This document shows, piece after piece, positions 25,968 to 34,066 of a stretch of DNA of 64,000 nucleotides (position 1 is its first letter; each line of letters opens with the position of its first letter). Under the pieces are notes generated by a model. It worked only from the letters and a program-made list of their open reading frames with translations. It was not told where the DNA came from and did no database searches. A program made the position numbers and the translations under genes. This DNA is from Actinopolymorpha pittospori (lineage in GTDB: Bacteria; Actinomycetota; Actinomycetes; Propionibacteriales; Actinopolymorphaceae): contig NZ_JADBEM010000001.1 in the NCBI RefSeq assembly GCF_014873875.1, forward strand, positions 7,936,001 through 8,000,000, read 5' to 3'.

Positions 25968-26000
25968 ACCGCGGGTCACTCGGAACGAGGGACCCGCGGT
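25968..26000 (-). terminator. Terminator after the DUF3040 gene
   Basis: Stem ACCGCGGGTC (25968-25977) with GACCCGCGGT (25991-26000), 13-nt loop, about 30 nt beyond the DUF3040 stop on the minus strand. Confidence 0.7.
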
Positions 26001-26030
26001 CGTCGAACCACGAACGGTCGGGGGCGCGAC

Positions 26031-26480
26031 CTAGAAGCCGGTCTCGCGCCGGCGCCGCCAGCGCTCTTCCATGCGCTGCATGAAGGTGCCGCTGGGTTTG
26101 GTCTTGTTTCTTGCTCTGGGCCGCGGACCCCCGCGCGCAGGGGTCCGGCCACGTAAGGGGACCACCTTGGGCGCTTCGCCGGCGGCTGGCATATGCCGCA
26201 AGCTGGTCGCGACGTAGTAAGCGGACACCAGCATGACGAGGAAACCGAGCACGCTGACGGCGATGTAGCCGCCGACGCTCTGCCCGGTCGTCATCATGAT
26301 CGCGCCGCCGAGCATCATCACCATGCCCACAATGAACACGGCGGCGCCGATGACAGCGCGACGGCGCTGCCGGGTGCGCAGATCGACCCCCCGCAACGCC
26401 GAGGCCAGCTTCGGGTCCTCGGCGGCAAGGGCCCGCTCCATCTGCTCGAGCAGTCGCTGCTCGTGGTCGGAGAGAGGCAC
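26031..26480 (-). CDS. DUF3040 small membrane protein
   Basis: 149 aa, GTG start with GGAGG 4 nt upstream. N-terminal MPLSDHEQRLLEQMERALAAEDPKLASALRG (1-31) is the DUF3040 signature, followed by two transmembrane helices (about 43-64 and 70-92: VIGAAVFIVGMVMMLGGAIMM and GYIAVSVLGFLVMLVSAYYV) and a basic tail (about 108-149). Role unknown; the homologue Rv2169c also lies near mraZ in mycobacteria. A TAGACT (26533-26538) about 50 nt upstream may be the -10 box, so it may be transcribed separately from the methyltransferase that precedes it by 214 bp. Confidence 0.88.
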   Translation of the reverse strand: MPLSDHEQRLLEQMERALAAEDPKLASALRGVDLRTRQRRRAVIGAAVFIVGMVMMLGGAIMMTTGQSVGGYIAVSVLGFLVMLVSAYYVATSLRHMPAAGEAPKVVPLRGRTPARGGPRPRARNKTKPSGTFMQRMEERWRRRRETGF

Positions 26481-26694
26481 CTGACCTCCAACGGGACACT
26501 GCCGTGTTTCGATCTCTAAACGGCCTAGCTGCAGTCTAGGCAGGCTGGGAACGGCACGGTAGCCGACCTTGCACGTTCGACGTTACCGGCCTCCAAAAGT
26601 CGGCTGAGACGACCTCTGTCCGCATGGCAACGTTCGAAACGATGCTTCCCGAAAGACACCGTACCTGAGATTGCCGAGCAAGCCTCTCAGACGG

Positions 26695-27504
26695 TCAGGG
26701 ATGACGGGCCAAGAGGTGAATCTGGGTCGACAGCGCACGAAACTTCGGATGCACCGATGCACGCGCTTCCAGGTCGAGTAGGGCGGCGGCGGCCCCAGGT
26801 TCGTCAGCCAGCGCCGATGGGACCAAATCGGCAAAAACGCGGACACCACGTTCGGCGACCACCACGAGCCCGACGTCTTCGGCCAACTGCCTGAGCTGCT
26901 CGGCCGTGAACCGGCGCGGGGTCTGGTCGGGGGCCGGAAGGCCCTCTGGCTCGTCCAACGCCGCACGCGCCTGGTCGAGGTGCCCGCCGAGCACCTTGGC
27001 CAGGACGGCCGCGTAGCGATTGGCCGCGACCAGACTGAGCGCGCCACCGGGGCGCAGCACGGCCGCCATCGCCTGCATCGCGACCAGCGGGTCGTCGACG
27101 ACCTCCAGGACGCTGTGGCACAGGACGACGTCCGTCGAGGCCTCCCCCACGATCTCCCGCAGCCCCACGGCGTCGCCCTGGATCGCGCGAACGCGGTGGG
27201 TGACCTGCGCCTCGGCCGCCCGGCGTTCGAGGGCGGCCAGGGAGTCCGGGCTCGGGTCGACGACAGTCACCCGGTGCCCCAGCAGGGCGATGGGTACAGC
27301 GAGGTGACCGGTGCCGCCGCCGGCGTCGACGACCTCGAGAGCGGCATGCTCGGAAGCCGCCGCCTGGTCGTCGAGGGCTCCGCGCACCAGGCGCCAGAGC
27401 ACCTCGCTGCGCACGGACCGTCGGTGTCCGCCCACCGCTCCACTCGTCGGCTCGTTGGACGAACCTCCGGGTGGACCTGCGGCGCTCAGGCTGCGCTCCG
27501 GCAC
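26695..27504 (-). CDS. Class I SAM-dependent methyltransferase
   Basis: 269 aa from the GTG at 27504, chosen because GAGGAGG lies 6 nt upstream; the frame is open another 65 codons upstream but as Gly/Pro filler. SAM fold: motif I EVVDAGGGTGHLAVPIALLG, motif II VTVVDPSPDSL, DVVLCHSVLEVVDDP (motif IV) and MAAVLRPGGALSLVAANR. The substrate is not predictable; it is the actinobacterial methyltransferase usually found between the SAV_6107 and DUF3040 genes. 124 bp after the HEPN gene on the same strand, so possibly part of the SOS-driven transcript. Confidence 0.85.
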   Translation of the reverse strand: MPERSLSAAGPPGGSSNEPTSGAVGGHRRSVRSEVLWRLVRGALDDQAAASEHAALEVVDAGGGTGHLAVPIALLGHRVTVVDPSPDSLAALERRAAEAQVTHRVRAIQGDAVGLREIVGEASTDVVLCHSVLEVVDDPLVAMQAMAAVLRPGGALSLVAANRYAAVLAKVLGGHLDQARAALDEPEGLPAPDQTPRRFTAEQLRQLAEDVGLVVVAERGVRVFADLVPSALADEPGAAAALLDLEARASVHPKFRALSTQIHLLARHP

Positions 27505-27628
27505 GGACGGCCTCCTCAGGGCTGGTTGACGGGCCCAGCCTAGGGCGTGACCCGTGCCGGTGCCGGAAAGGCCGGTGCCAGTGCCGGCGGAGCCTTCGCC
27601 CGGCCCTCCCCCGGCGCGGTCGCCGACG

Positions 27629-28123
27629 TCAGGCGGCGGCGCCGGGGTCCCGGGAGCGCAGAGCGTCGTAACCGGGGTGGCCGTGCTCGCCCGGGTCACT
27701 GTGGTGCGGGAGGGCCTGTTGGTGAGGGAGCTCCAGCAGGGCTTCGACCACCACGAGGAAGCGGTCGGCGTCCCGCAGCAGGTCGTCGGCTTCGCGAACG
27801 GTCACCGCTCCGGACAGGCCGGCCTCAGCGGCGGCCCGCTTGCCCGCGCCCGCCGCGAAGAACGCCGACCACTCCCCAAGCTCTGGCGCCACCCGCGTCA
27901 GGAGGGTCCAGGCGTCGCGCTGCCCACGACGCGGCGACGGTCGCGCCCGCGCGGCGAGCACAGCTGCCGCGGTGCGGAGCGCGGCGACATGCGCTGCCGC
28001 GTAGCGTTCGGCAGGCGTTGCGGCCATCCGCGCCTCGGCGAGCGAGGCCCGAGCGCGCTCGAGAGACACGAAGACGCTCGGCCCGAGGGGCGCCTGGAAC
28101 GACGTGCTCCGTTGTGTCCGCAT
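27629..28123 (-). CDS. SAV_6107 family HEPN-domain protein
   Basis: 164 aa, ATG at 28123 with GGAAGGA 8 nt upstream. Helical HEPN-like fold: FVSLERARASLAEARMAATPAERYAAAHVAALRTAAAVLAARARP (about 18-62) and READDLLRDADRFLVVVEALLELP (about 112-134). The classical catalytic R-x4-6-H is not obvious, so RNase activity is uncertain. Gap of 21 bp after the 99-aa gene. Both lie downstream of a LexA-type operator promoter, which would make this gene DNA-damage inducible. HEPN proteins include toxin RNases and nucleotide-binding partners; the role of this subfamily is not established. Confidence 0.85.
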   Translation of the reverse strand: MRTQRSTSFQAPLGPSVFVSLERARASLAEARMAATPAERYAAAHVAALRTAAAVLAARARPSPRRGQRDAWTLLTRVAPELGEWSAFFAAGAGKRAAAEAGLSGAVTVREADDLLRDADRFLVVVEALLELPHQQALPHHSDPGEHGHPGYDALRSRDPGAAA

Positions 28124-28144
28124 GAGAAAGTCCTTCCGGTTGGC

Positions 28145-28444
28145 TCAGGGCACCTCGACCGGTGCCGGGACTGCGACGACCCGGGTGCGCTGGGCTCCCG
28201 CGGAAACCCCGGCCATGGTGGTGGCCATGGAACCGGCCGGGGAGCCGGCGACGTCGGCTTCGCCGACGCGCCAACGAGCATTCGCACCCGGCCAGCGGTG
28301 CCGCCCGCGCAGCGCCGGCCAACAGCTGCCCACCTCGACCCAGCAGGTGAAACCATCGCCCGCGAGCCAGAGCCGGGCGCGCCACTCCTCCCCCGGAGCG
28401 GCTGTGGCCGCCACCGCGGTGCCTCGACTCGATCGGCAGGTCAT
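28145..28444 (-). CDS. Small protein of unknown function, first gene of the SOS-type operon
   Basis: 99 aa from an ATG at 28444 with AGGTGA 4 nt upstream. I do not recognise the family. The middle is Trp-rich and looks like a beta-sheet protein: EEWRARLWLAGDGFTCWVEVGSCWPALRGRHRWPG (about 19-53), with the rest Ala/Val-rich. It ends 21 bp before the HEPN gene. The frame stays open upstream across the SOS operator, but the ribosome site favours this start, which leaves a leader of about 250 nt. It is also possible that the gene is longer or that a leader peptide is made. Confidence 0.55.
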   Translation of the reverse strand: MTCRSSRGTAVAATAAPGEEWRARLWLAGDGFTCWVEVGSCWPALRGRHRWPGANARWRVGEADVAGSPAGSMATTMAGVSAGAQRTRVVAVPAPVEVP

Positions 28445-28682
28445 CGGATCACCTCGCTCGCCTTGTCTCAACCGTCCTGTGAACGAACTTCCCTCGATCG
28501 ACCCGGGCGTCGGCGATGCCGCCGAGCCATGGCCGAGTCCTGATGCCGGACCGGGCGGGATGCCTTCCCCTGCCCCTGCGCATCCCGCCCGGAGCCCACG
28601 GCAATCCGGCGCGACAGGGACGAGCTGCCTCGCCAGACTGGCCACCCGAGGCGTGGGACCGGACCACCCCACTCGAGCGAGC

Positions 28683-28738
28683 CTCGAACATATGTTCGAG
28701 CTACGGGACAAGCTAGTCGAGCGACTCGCGGACGTCAA
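28683..28738 (-). promoter_or_regulatory. LexA-type (SOS) promoter/operator
   Basis: On the minus strand: -35 TTGACG (28733-28738), 17-nt spacer, -10 TAGCTT (28710-28715). Nine bp further lies the perfect palindrome CTCGAACATATGTTCGAG (28683-28700). Its core TCGAAC-N4-GTTCGA is the Gram-positive/actinobacterial LexA box. Placement just after the -10, at the expected transcript start, is the classic repressor arrangement. Confidence 0.8.
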
Positions 28739-29149
28739 CACACCCCGCCCCATGGCCACATGGACCGTTTTCGTGATCGCCGATCCGCGAAGGGCCACCC
28801 GCCAGCGAGGCTCCGACGTGGACGGAGCCCGGCCCGGTGCGAGCTCGCCGCGGACCGCCGCGACCAACCGCACGTCGCCCCGTACGCCGCCCCAGGCGGC
28901 GACTGGGACCACGGCGATCACGTCGTTCTCGATCACGCCTCCCAGTGTCTCGGCCACCACCGACACTCGACCGTGACGACGGTTCGGGGGGACGGTTCGG
29001 GGCGACGGTTCGGGACGAGGAGACGGAAGCCCGGCCGGCGAAGAGGCGGCAAGGAGAAGGCATGGCCAGAAGGCGCTCCGAGCGACCAACCGTCGACCGT
29101 TGGTGATTTTCTGTGACGATTACGCCACCCATCGTGTCTAAGTTGCGGC
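28701..29149. other. Gene-free stretch between the SOS promoter and the MFS gene
   Basis: No frame here has a good start plus family similarity. Besides the promoter elements it holds three copies of GACGGTTCGGG at 13-bp spacing (28978-29014). Promoter elements for the MFS gene were not identified. Confidence 0.5.
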
Positions 29150-30661
29150 ATGATGCGGTTTGTGAAGCCCACCGACGGGTCCCCCAGCACGGGCTACCGC
29201 GGTGTGTTCCGAGACCGGGAGTTCACCGGGCTCTTCGTCGCGGACGTCCTGTCGCGCACCGGCAGCCAGCTCGGGAGGTTCGCCCTCGCGGCCCTCGTCT
29301 ACGACCAGACCAACTCTCCGGCCCTCGCGGCCGCGACCTTCGCGGTCTCCTACCTGCCCGGCGTCCTGGGAGGACCGTTCCTCTCCACGCTGGCCGACCG
29401 CCTACCTCGCCGCCAGCTGCTGATCGCCTGTGACATCGCCCGCGGGGTTCTCACCGCGGCCATCGCGCTCGGGCACCCACGGGTCGAGGTCGCCCTCGGC
29501 CTGCTGCTCCTAGTGGAGTTCTTCCGGGTGCCGTTCGGCGCCGCGCGGATGGCGATCCTCGCCGACGTCCTGCCCGGCGACCGGTTCGCGGCCGGCAACG
29601 CACTGGTCGCCACCAGCCAGCAGGTCGTCCAGGTCGCCGGGTTCGTCGTGGGTGGCTTCGTCGTCGCCTCCGTCGGGGCGCAGCCCTCGCTTCTCCTGAA
29701 CGCCGTGACGTACGCACTCTCCGCCGCGTTGCTCGTGACGTTCGTCGTTCGCCGACCGGCGCCCGCGAAGACCGGTGGCCACCGGCCCCACCTCATCCGG
29801 GACACGTGGGAGGGACTCCGCGTCGTCCGCGACACCGACCGGCTGCCGACGCTGCTCTGGTTGTTGTTCCTCGGGCCGACCGTCCTCGCCACCGCGGAAG
29901 GGCTCGCCATCCCGCTGGCCGAGGATCTCGGACTCGGTCACCAAGCCGCGGGGGTGTTCCTGGCCGCGGCCCCGCTCGGCAGTGCGGTCGGCCTCCTCGT
30001 CGTCGGCCGGATGTCGGAGCACCGCCGGGAGCGCATCCTCATCCCGTTCTCGGTCGGCGTCGGCGTCTGCGTCGCCGCCGTGGGCCTCGCGCCGGTCCCC
30101 ATGCTGGTGATCGCGGAGCTGGTCCTGGCCGGTGTGGCGATGGGGCACGTCGCCCATCTGCAGGCCACGATCGTCGGGGTGGTCGCCCAGGAGGCGCGCG
30201 GTCGGGTGATCGGGTTCGCCAACACCCTCCTCCAGGTCGGCCAGGCTCTCGCGCTGCTCCTGGCCGGCGTGGTCGCCGAGGCCGCCTCGATCCGGACGGT
30301 CCTCGTCTGCTCGGGCGTGGCCGCCAGCGTCGCCGTGTGCGCGGTCGCCTGGCTCGGATCTCCCCACGGCCGGCGTGGGAGGCGTTCTCGATCGCACGGG
30401 GAGCGACAGTCCGGAGCTCCGGCCTCGTCCCGGCCGAAACCGGGCCCCGTCAGCACGGAGTCGCCGACGTCCGGGCAGTCGCTCGTCCGGGACGCTGGGC
30501 CGGTCGAGACGCAGGAGGGGCGGGAACCGACACGCGCGGAGCCGCGTACCGAACGACCTTCGCCGCGGCGTACCGGCCGGCCCACTTCGGCGAGGAGACG
30601 GCGATCAACCCGCCACACCGCGGAGTCGGACGGATCGGGTCGGCGTACGGCCATCGGCTGA
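29150..30661 (+). CDS. MFS transporter with a disordered C-terminal tail
   Basis: 503 aa. Twelve hydrophobic segments over about residues 20-400 with the MFS-3/enterobactin-exporter type layout: FRDREFTGLFVADVLSRTGSQLGRFALAALVYDQT (TM1 and loop), GPFLSTLADRLPRRQLLIACD (A-motif-like loop 2-3), and a second half starting near LPTLLWLLFLGPTVLATAEG. The last 100 residues are Arg/Ser/Pro-rich and probably disordered. Substrate cannot be predicted; such proteins usually export drugs or siderophores. Monocistronic: a strong terminator follows 70 bp later. The second ATG (29153) is an equally possible start. Confidence 0.85.
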   Translation: MMRFVKPTDGSPSTGYRGVFRDREFTGLFVADVLSRTGSQLGRFALAALVYDQTNSPALAAATFAVSYLPGVLGGPFLSTLADRLPRRQLLIACDIARGVLTAAIALGHPRVEVALGLLLLVEFFRVPFGAARMAILADVLPGDRFAAGNALVATSQQVVQVAGFVVGGFVVASVGAQPSLLLNAVTYALSAALLVTFVVRRPAPAKTGGHRPHLIRDTWEGLRVVRDTDRLPTLLWLLFLGPTVLATAEGLAIPLAEDLGLGHQAAGVFLAAAPLGSAVGLLVVGRMSEHRRERILIPFSVGVGVCVAAVGLAPVPMLVIAELVLAGVAMGHVAHLQATIVGVVAQEARGRVIGFANTLLQVGQALALLLAGVVAEAASIRTVLVCSGVAASVAVCAVAWLGSPHGRRGRRSRSHGERQSGAPASSRPKPGPVSTESPTSGQSLVRDAGPVETQEGREPTRAEPRTERPSPRRTGRPTSARRRRSTRHTAESDGSGRRTAIG

Positions 30662-30731
30662 TCATCGACCGGGCAGCGACTGATCGACGACCGATCAGCG
30701 CAAGGGGCCCGAGAATCGAATGAACGCCGCT

Positions 30732-30764
30732 CGGGTGGGCCCCACCCCCGTGGGGGCCCACCCG
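30732..30764 (+). terminator. Terminator after the MFS gene
   Basis: Perfect 12-bp stem CGGGTGGGCCCC (30732-30743) with GGGGCCCACCCG (30753-30764) and a 9-nt loop, 70 nt downstream of the stop. Confidence 0.8.
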
Positions 30765-31083
30765 GACCGGCGTTGCTCCACGACGGCACGTCCGGGCCAG
30801 GACTACCGTCGCGGTCTGGCGTCCACCGGCTGGCCAGGCCGCGAACGCGATGAAGAAATCCTGGCCCGTGAGGGGCCGGCCGAGCATCCGGCGTCCTACT
30901 CATTCCCAGCTAGGTACCCGTGACTCCTCGCGACCGGGACTTCCTGAGCACCTGGAACACCTACCGTGCGACACCACTCAAGGCGCTCCGGCGAACCGGG
31001 CCGGGCCGGTTGCCGTACGACCCGGTGGGCGACACTGACACCCGAGAGGAAGCACGGCGCGACCCGACCGAGAGGAGGCCGGA
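30765..31083. other. Gene-free stretch before the DUF4126 gene
   Basis: No supported gene, RNA or operator seen. The only functional element recognised is the ribosome site GAGAGGAGG (31070-31078) of the next gene. Confidence 0.5.
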
Positions 31084-31677
31084 GTGGATCTTCTTCCGCT
31101 GGTCTTCACGAGTGGTTGGGCGAGCGGGGTCAACGCCTACGCGACCGTCCTGCTGCTCGGTCTCCTCGGCCGGTTCGGCGGCATCGACGGCATGCCGGCC
31201 GCCCTGCAGCGCACCGACGTCCTGATCGCCGCCGGCGGGTTGTTCGCGCTGGAGTTCGTGGCCGACAAGATCCCCTACGTCGACTCCGGTTGGGACGCCA
31301 TCTCCACCGCGATCCGGCCAACGGTCGGAGCGATCCTCGGCCTGCTGCTCGCGGGCGATGCCTCCAGCCTCGAGCAGGCCCTGTCGGCGACCATCGCGGG
31401 GACGACCGCCCTGGGAAGTCACGCCGTCAAGTCCGGGCTGCGCCTCGCCGTCAACACCTCACCGGAGCCCGCGAGCAACATCGTCGTCAGCCTCGCGGAG
31501 GACTTCTCGGTGGCCGGCGCCGTGACGCTCGCGGTGCTCCAGCCGTGGACGGCGTTCGGCATCGCGGCGGGGCTCCTCGGCGGCGGCGCCCTCCTCACCC
31601 TGCTGCTGACCCGCCGGGTCCGACGCGGGTATCGCCGTTGGCGGGAACGCCGCCACCAGGCACTCGAGCAGCCCTGA
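31084..31677 (+). CDS. DUF4126 membrane protein
   Basis: 197 aa, GTG start with AGGAGG 5 nt upstream. The family's FTSGWASGVNAYATVLLLGLLGRFG is at residues 8-32. Further hydrophobic segments: VLIAAGGLFALEFVADKIPYVDSGWDAI, PTVGAILGLLLAG, GTTALGSHAVKSGLRLAVNTSPEPASNIVVSLAED and LLGGGALLTLLLTRRVRRGYRRW with a basic end. Function unknown. It ends 38 bp before the FAD oxidoreductase, with which it may be loosely coupled. Confidence 0.85.
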   Translation: MDLLPLVFTSGWASGVNAYATVLLLGLLGRFGGIDGMPAALQRTDVLIAAGGLFALEFVADKIPYVDSGWDAISTAIRPTVGAILGLLLAGDASSLEQALSATIAGTTALGSHAVKSGLRLAVNTSPEPASNIVVSLAEDFSVAGAVTLAVLQPWTAFGIAAGLLGGGALLTLLLTRRVRRGYRRWRERRHQALEQP

Positions 31678-31715
31678 CGGCTCCGGACCCACGGGAACGC
31701 TAGGCTCCAGCGGTT

Positions 31716-33056
31716 GTGGCGCGGGTGGTGGTGGTCGGTGGTGGACTCGGCGGGCTCGCGGCGGCGGCCCGCCTCGCGAAGCTTGGCCACGACGTCAGCC
31801 TCTACGAGTCGTCACCGCACCTCGGCGGAGCCGTCCGCGACGTGACCCAGGACGGGTTCCGCTGGGACGCGGGACCCGCCGCCATGACCCTGCCCGCCAC
31901 GGTCCGCGACCTGTTCCGCAAGTCCGGCCGTCCACTCGAACGCGTCCTCGACCTCACGCCGGTGACCAGTCCGCGCCGCCACGTCTTCGCCGACGGCACG
32001 GTGCTCGACCTCCCGGTGGCGAGCCGGGCCGGTCAGCGGCAGGCCCTGGAGGAGCACCTCGGACCCGCCGCGGCGGCCTCCTGGGAGGCCACCGTCGACG
32101 GCCTCACCCAGACCTGGGAGCTGCTGCGAACCCAGGCGTTGGAGGTGCCGTTCGGCGGCGCCCGCGATCTCGGCATCGGCGGGCTGCGGGCGCTCGGCCT
32201 CCCGCGCTCGCTGCGCTCCTTCGGCCGGGCGCGGCTGTCCGATCCGCGTGCCGTGCAGATCCTGGAGTACGCCGCGTTGCCGGAGGGTTCCGACCCGGCG
32301 CGGGCGCCGGCCTTCACCGCGGTGGCGGCCTACGTCGAACGCACCTTCGGCCTGTGGAGCTGCCCGGGCGGCTTCGCCGGGCTGGCCCGGGCTCTCGGTA
32401 CGAGACTCGCCGAACGCGGCGTCGCGGTGCGGCTCGGCGCGGAGGTCGTCGAGGTGACCACCGAGGTGGACAGGGTCACCGGCGTCCGACTCGCGAACGG
32501 CGAGGAGGTGGCGGCGGACGTCGTCGTCACCGACGTCGACCTCCGCGCCCTTACCGACACGCTGCTGCCCCGCCCTCCCGGGCCGCTGCGGAAGCAGACA
32601 CGCCGGATCCGGCTCGCGCCCGCGGCCTTCCCCGTCCTGCTGGGGCTACGGGACTCCGGAGGCGACCCGATGCCGGCCGAGACGGTCCTGCACGGGTCGC
32701 CCGGGTCCGGCGACCCGGCCCTGGTCGTCCGAGCACCCGAGGACCCCTCGGCCGCACCGGCCGGTCACCGCGCGGTGACCGTGAGCGTGCGGGGCGACCT
32801 CGGCGGACGCGACCCTGTCGAGGTGCTCGCCGGACGTGGCCTGGACCTACGCAGCCGGATCACCGTCCGGGTCGAGGGTCCGGCAACGTCGTACGGTCCC
32901 CGCTGGCGAGGCGCGTGGCGCGGTCTCGGCGTCCCCACGAACCGGACCGCGGTGCGTGGGTTGTTCGTGGTGGGGGCGACGGCACATCCGGGGCCGGGCG
33001 TGCCGTACGTCTTCCTCGGTGCCGCCGCGGTCGCCGAGCAGGTCGGCAAGGCCTAG
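31716..33056 (+). CDS. Phytoene-desaturase-like FAD oxidoreductase
   Basis: 446 aa. N-terminal FAD-binding Rossmann motif VVVVGGGLGGLAAAARLAKLGHDVSLYESSPHLGGAV (4-40), with CrtI/GMC-like GFRWDAGPAAMTLP next, and a C-terminal FAD contact RGLFVVGATAHPGPGVPYVFLGAAAVAEQ typical of the CrtI/amine oxidase family. No carotenoid synthase gene lies nearby apart from the polyprenyl synthase at 34 kb, so the substrate is open; a prenyl-derived or quinone substrate is possible. GTG start; a TAGGCT lies 9 nt upstream and may be the -10 of a nearly leaderless transcript. Convergent with metF, 32 bp apart. Confidence 0.82.
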   Translation: MARVVVVGGGLGGLAAAARLAKLGHDVSLYESSPHLGGAVRDVTQDGFRWDAGPAAMTLPATVRDLFRKSGRPLERVLDLTPVTSPRRHVFADGTVLDLPVASRAGQRQALEEHLGPAAAASWEATVDGLTQTWELLRTQALEVPFGGARDLGIGGLRALGLPRSLRSFGRARLSDPRAVQILEYAALPEGSDPARAPAFTAVAAYVERTFGLWSCPGGFAGLARALGTRLAERGVAVRLGAEVVEVTTEVDRVTGVRLANGEEVAADVVVTDVDLRALTDTLLPRPPGPLRKQTRRIRLAPAAFPVLLGLRDSGGDPMPAETVLHGSPGSGDPALVVRAPEDPSAAPAGHRAVTVSVRGDLGGRDPVEVLAGRGLDLRSRITVRVEGPATSYGPRWRGAWRGLGVPTNRTAVRGLFVVGATAHPGPGVPYVFLGAAAVAEQVGKA

Positions 33057-33088
33057 CGCGGACGGCGAACCGCCTGGCGAGCCGGACG

Positions 33089-34018
33089 CTAGGAGACGCC
33101 CCGGGACCGCGGAGCCCCCGCCACGTTGGCGTAGATCTCCCGCGTCGCGGTCGACCGGTTGAGGGTGTAGAAGTGCAGGCCCGGTGCTCCCCCGGCCAGC
33201 AGCTTGAGACACAGGTCGGTGGCCACCTCGACCCCGATCGCGCGGACGGCGGCCGGGTCGTCCTCGACCGCCATCAGCCGGTCGGCCAGGTCGGTCGGGA
33301 AAGCCGCGCCCGACAGGGCGGCGAACCGCTGGATCTGCTTGACGTTGGTGACCGGCATGATGCCCGGGATGATCGGGATCTCGCAGGCGAACCGGTCGGC
33401 GCGTTCGAGCAGCGCGAAGTAGTCGTCGGCGTCGAAGAAGAACTGCGTCACGGCGAAGTCGGCGCCCGAGGTGGCCTTGCGGGCCAGGAACTCCGCGTCC
33501 GCGTCCAGGCTGACCGCCTCCGGATGTCCCTCCGGGAACGCCGCGACGCCGACGCAGAAGTCGCCGAGTTCGCGGACCAGGGAGACCAGCTCGTCGGCAT
33601 GGTCGAAGCCCTCCGGGTGCCGGACCCACGGCATCCCGGGACCCCCTTCGGGGTCACCGCGCAGCGCCAGGATGTTGCGAACGCCGGCGTCGGCGTAGGC
33701 GCCGATCACCGAACGGAGTTCGGCCCGTGAGTGCCCCACGCAGGTGAGGTGGGCGACGGGGGTCAGGGTCGTGTCGGCGGCGATCCGGCCGATGATCCGG
33801 ACCGTGCGGTCGCGGGTGGAGCCTCCGGCGCCGTAGGTCACCGAGACGAACGTTGGCGCCAACGGCTCCAGCTCGCGGATCGCCCGCCACAGCTGGACCT
33901 CGCCCTGGTCGGTCTTGGGCGGGAAGAACTCGAACGAATAGGAAAGATCGCCCCCTGAGAGCAGCTCACGGATCGTCGTGGACGCGCGGGGACTGGTGGA
34001 CGGCGGTCCAAGAGCCAT
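33089..34018 (-). CDS. metF: 5,10-methylenetetrahydrofolate reductase MetF
   Basis: 309 aa cytoplasmic FAD enzyme that makes 5-methyl-THF for methionine synthesis. TIM-barrel motifs: SYSFEFFPPKTDQGEVQLW with the catalytic Glu (about 26-44), FVSVTYGAGGSTRDRT, HLTCVGHSRAEL, NILALRGDPEGG, GVAAFPEGHPEA, GADFAVTQFFFDADDYF, PGIMPVTN and GLHFYTLNRS. No metF attenuator or riboswitch is visible. TAGCCT lies 6 nt upstream of the ATG, so the transcript is probably leaderless. Divergent from the polyprenyl synthase gene, as metF/idsA2 are in mycobacteria. Confidence 0.95.
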   Translation of the reverse strand: MALGPPSTSPRASTTIRELLSGGDLSYSFEFFPPKTDQGEVQLWRAIRELEPLAPTFVSVTYGAGGSTRDRTVRIIGRIAADTTLTPVAHLTCVGHSRAELRSVIGAYADAGVRNILALRGDPEGGPGMPWVRHPEGFDHADELVSLVRELGDFCVGVAAFPEGHPEAVSLDADAEFLARKATSGADFAVTQFFFDADDYFALLERADRFACEIPIIPGIMPVTNVKQIQRFAALSGAAFPTDLADRLMAVEDDPAAVRAIGVEVATDLCLKLLAGGAPGLHFYTLNRSTATREIYANVAGAPRSRGVS

Positions 34019-34024
34019 GCGCCC

Positions 34025-34059
34025 AGGCTATCGGTCCGGGATGTGGCCCCGTCTAGGCT
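34025..34059. promoter_or_regulatory. Divergent leaderless -10 boxes for metF and the polyprenyl synthase
   Basis: TAGCCT (34025-34030, minus strand) lies 6 nt from the metF ATG. TAGGCT (34054-34059, plus strand) lies 7 nt from the GTG of the polyprenyl synthase gene. The entire space between the two start codons is 48 bp, too short for two leaders with ribosome sites. Confidence 0.55.
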
Positions 34060-34066
34060 GACGCGC

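Noticed and set aside
28449..28691. 80-codon frame whose ATG lies inside the LexA palindrome
   Set aside because: No ribosome site and an Arg/Gly/Pro-rich sequence without a fold; it may be read as a leader at most. The downstream frame at 28145-28444 has a better ribosome site.
33057..33088. Terminator between the FAD oxidoreductase and metF
   Set aside because: Only 32 bp and no stable symmetric stem found.
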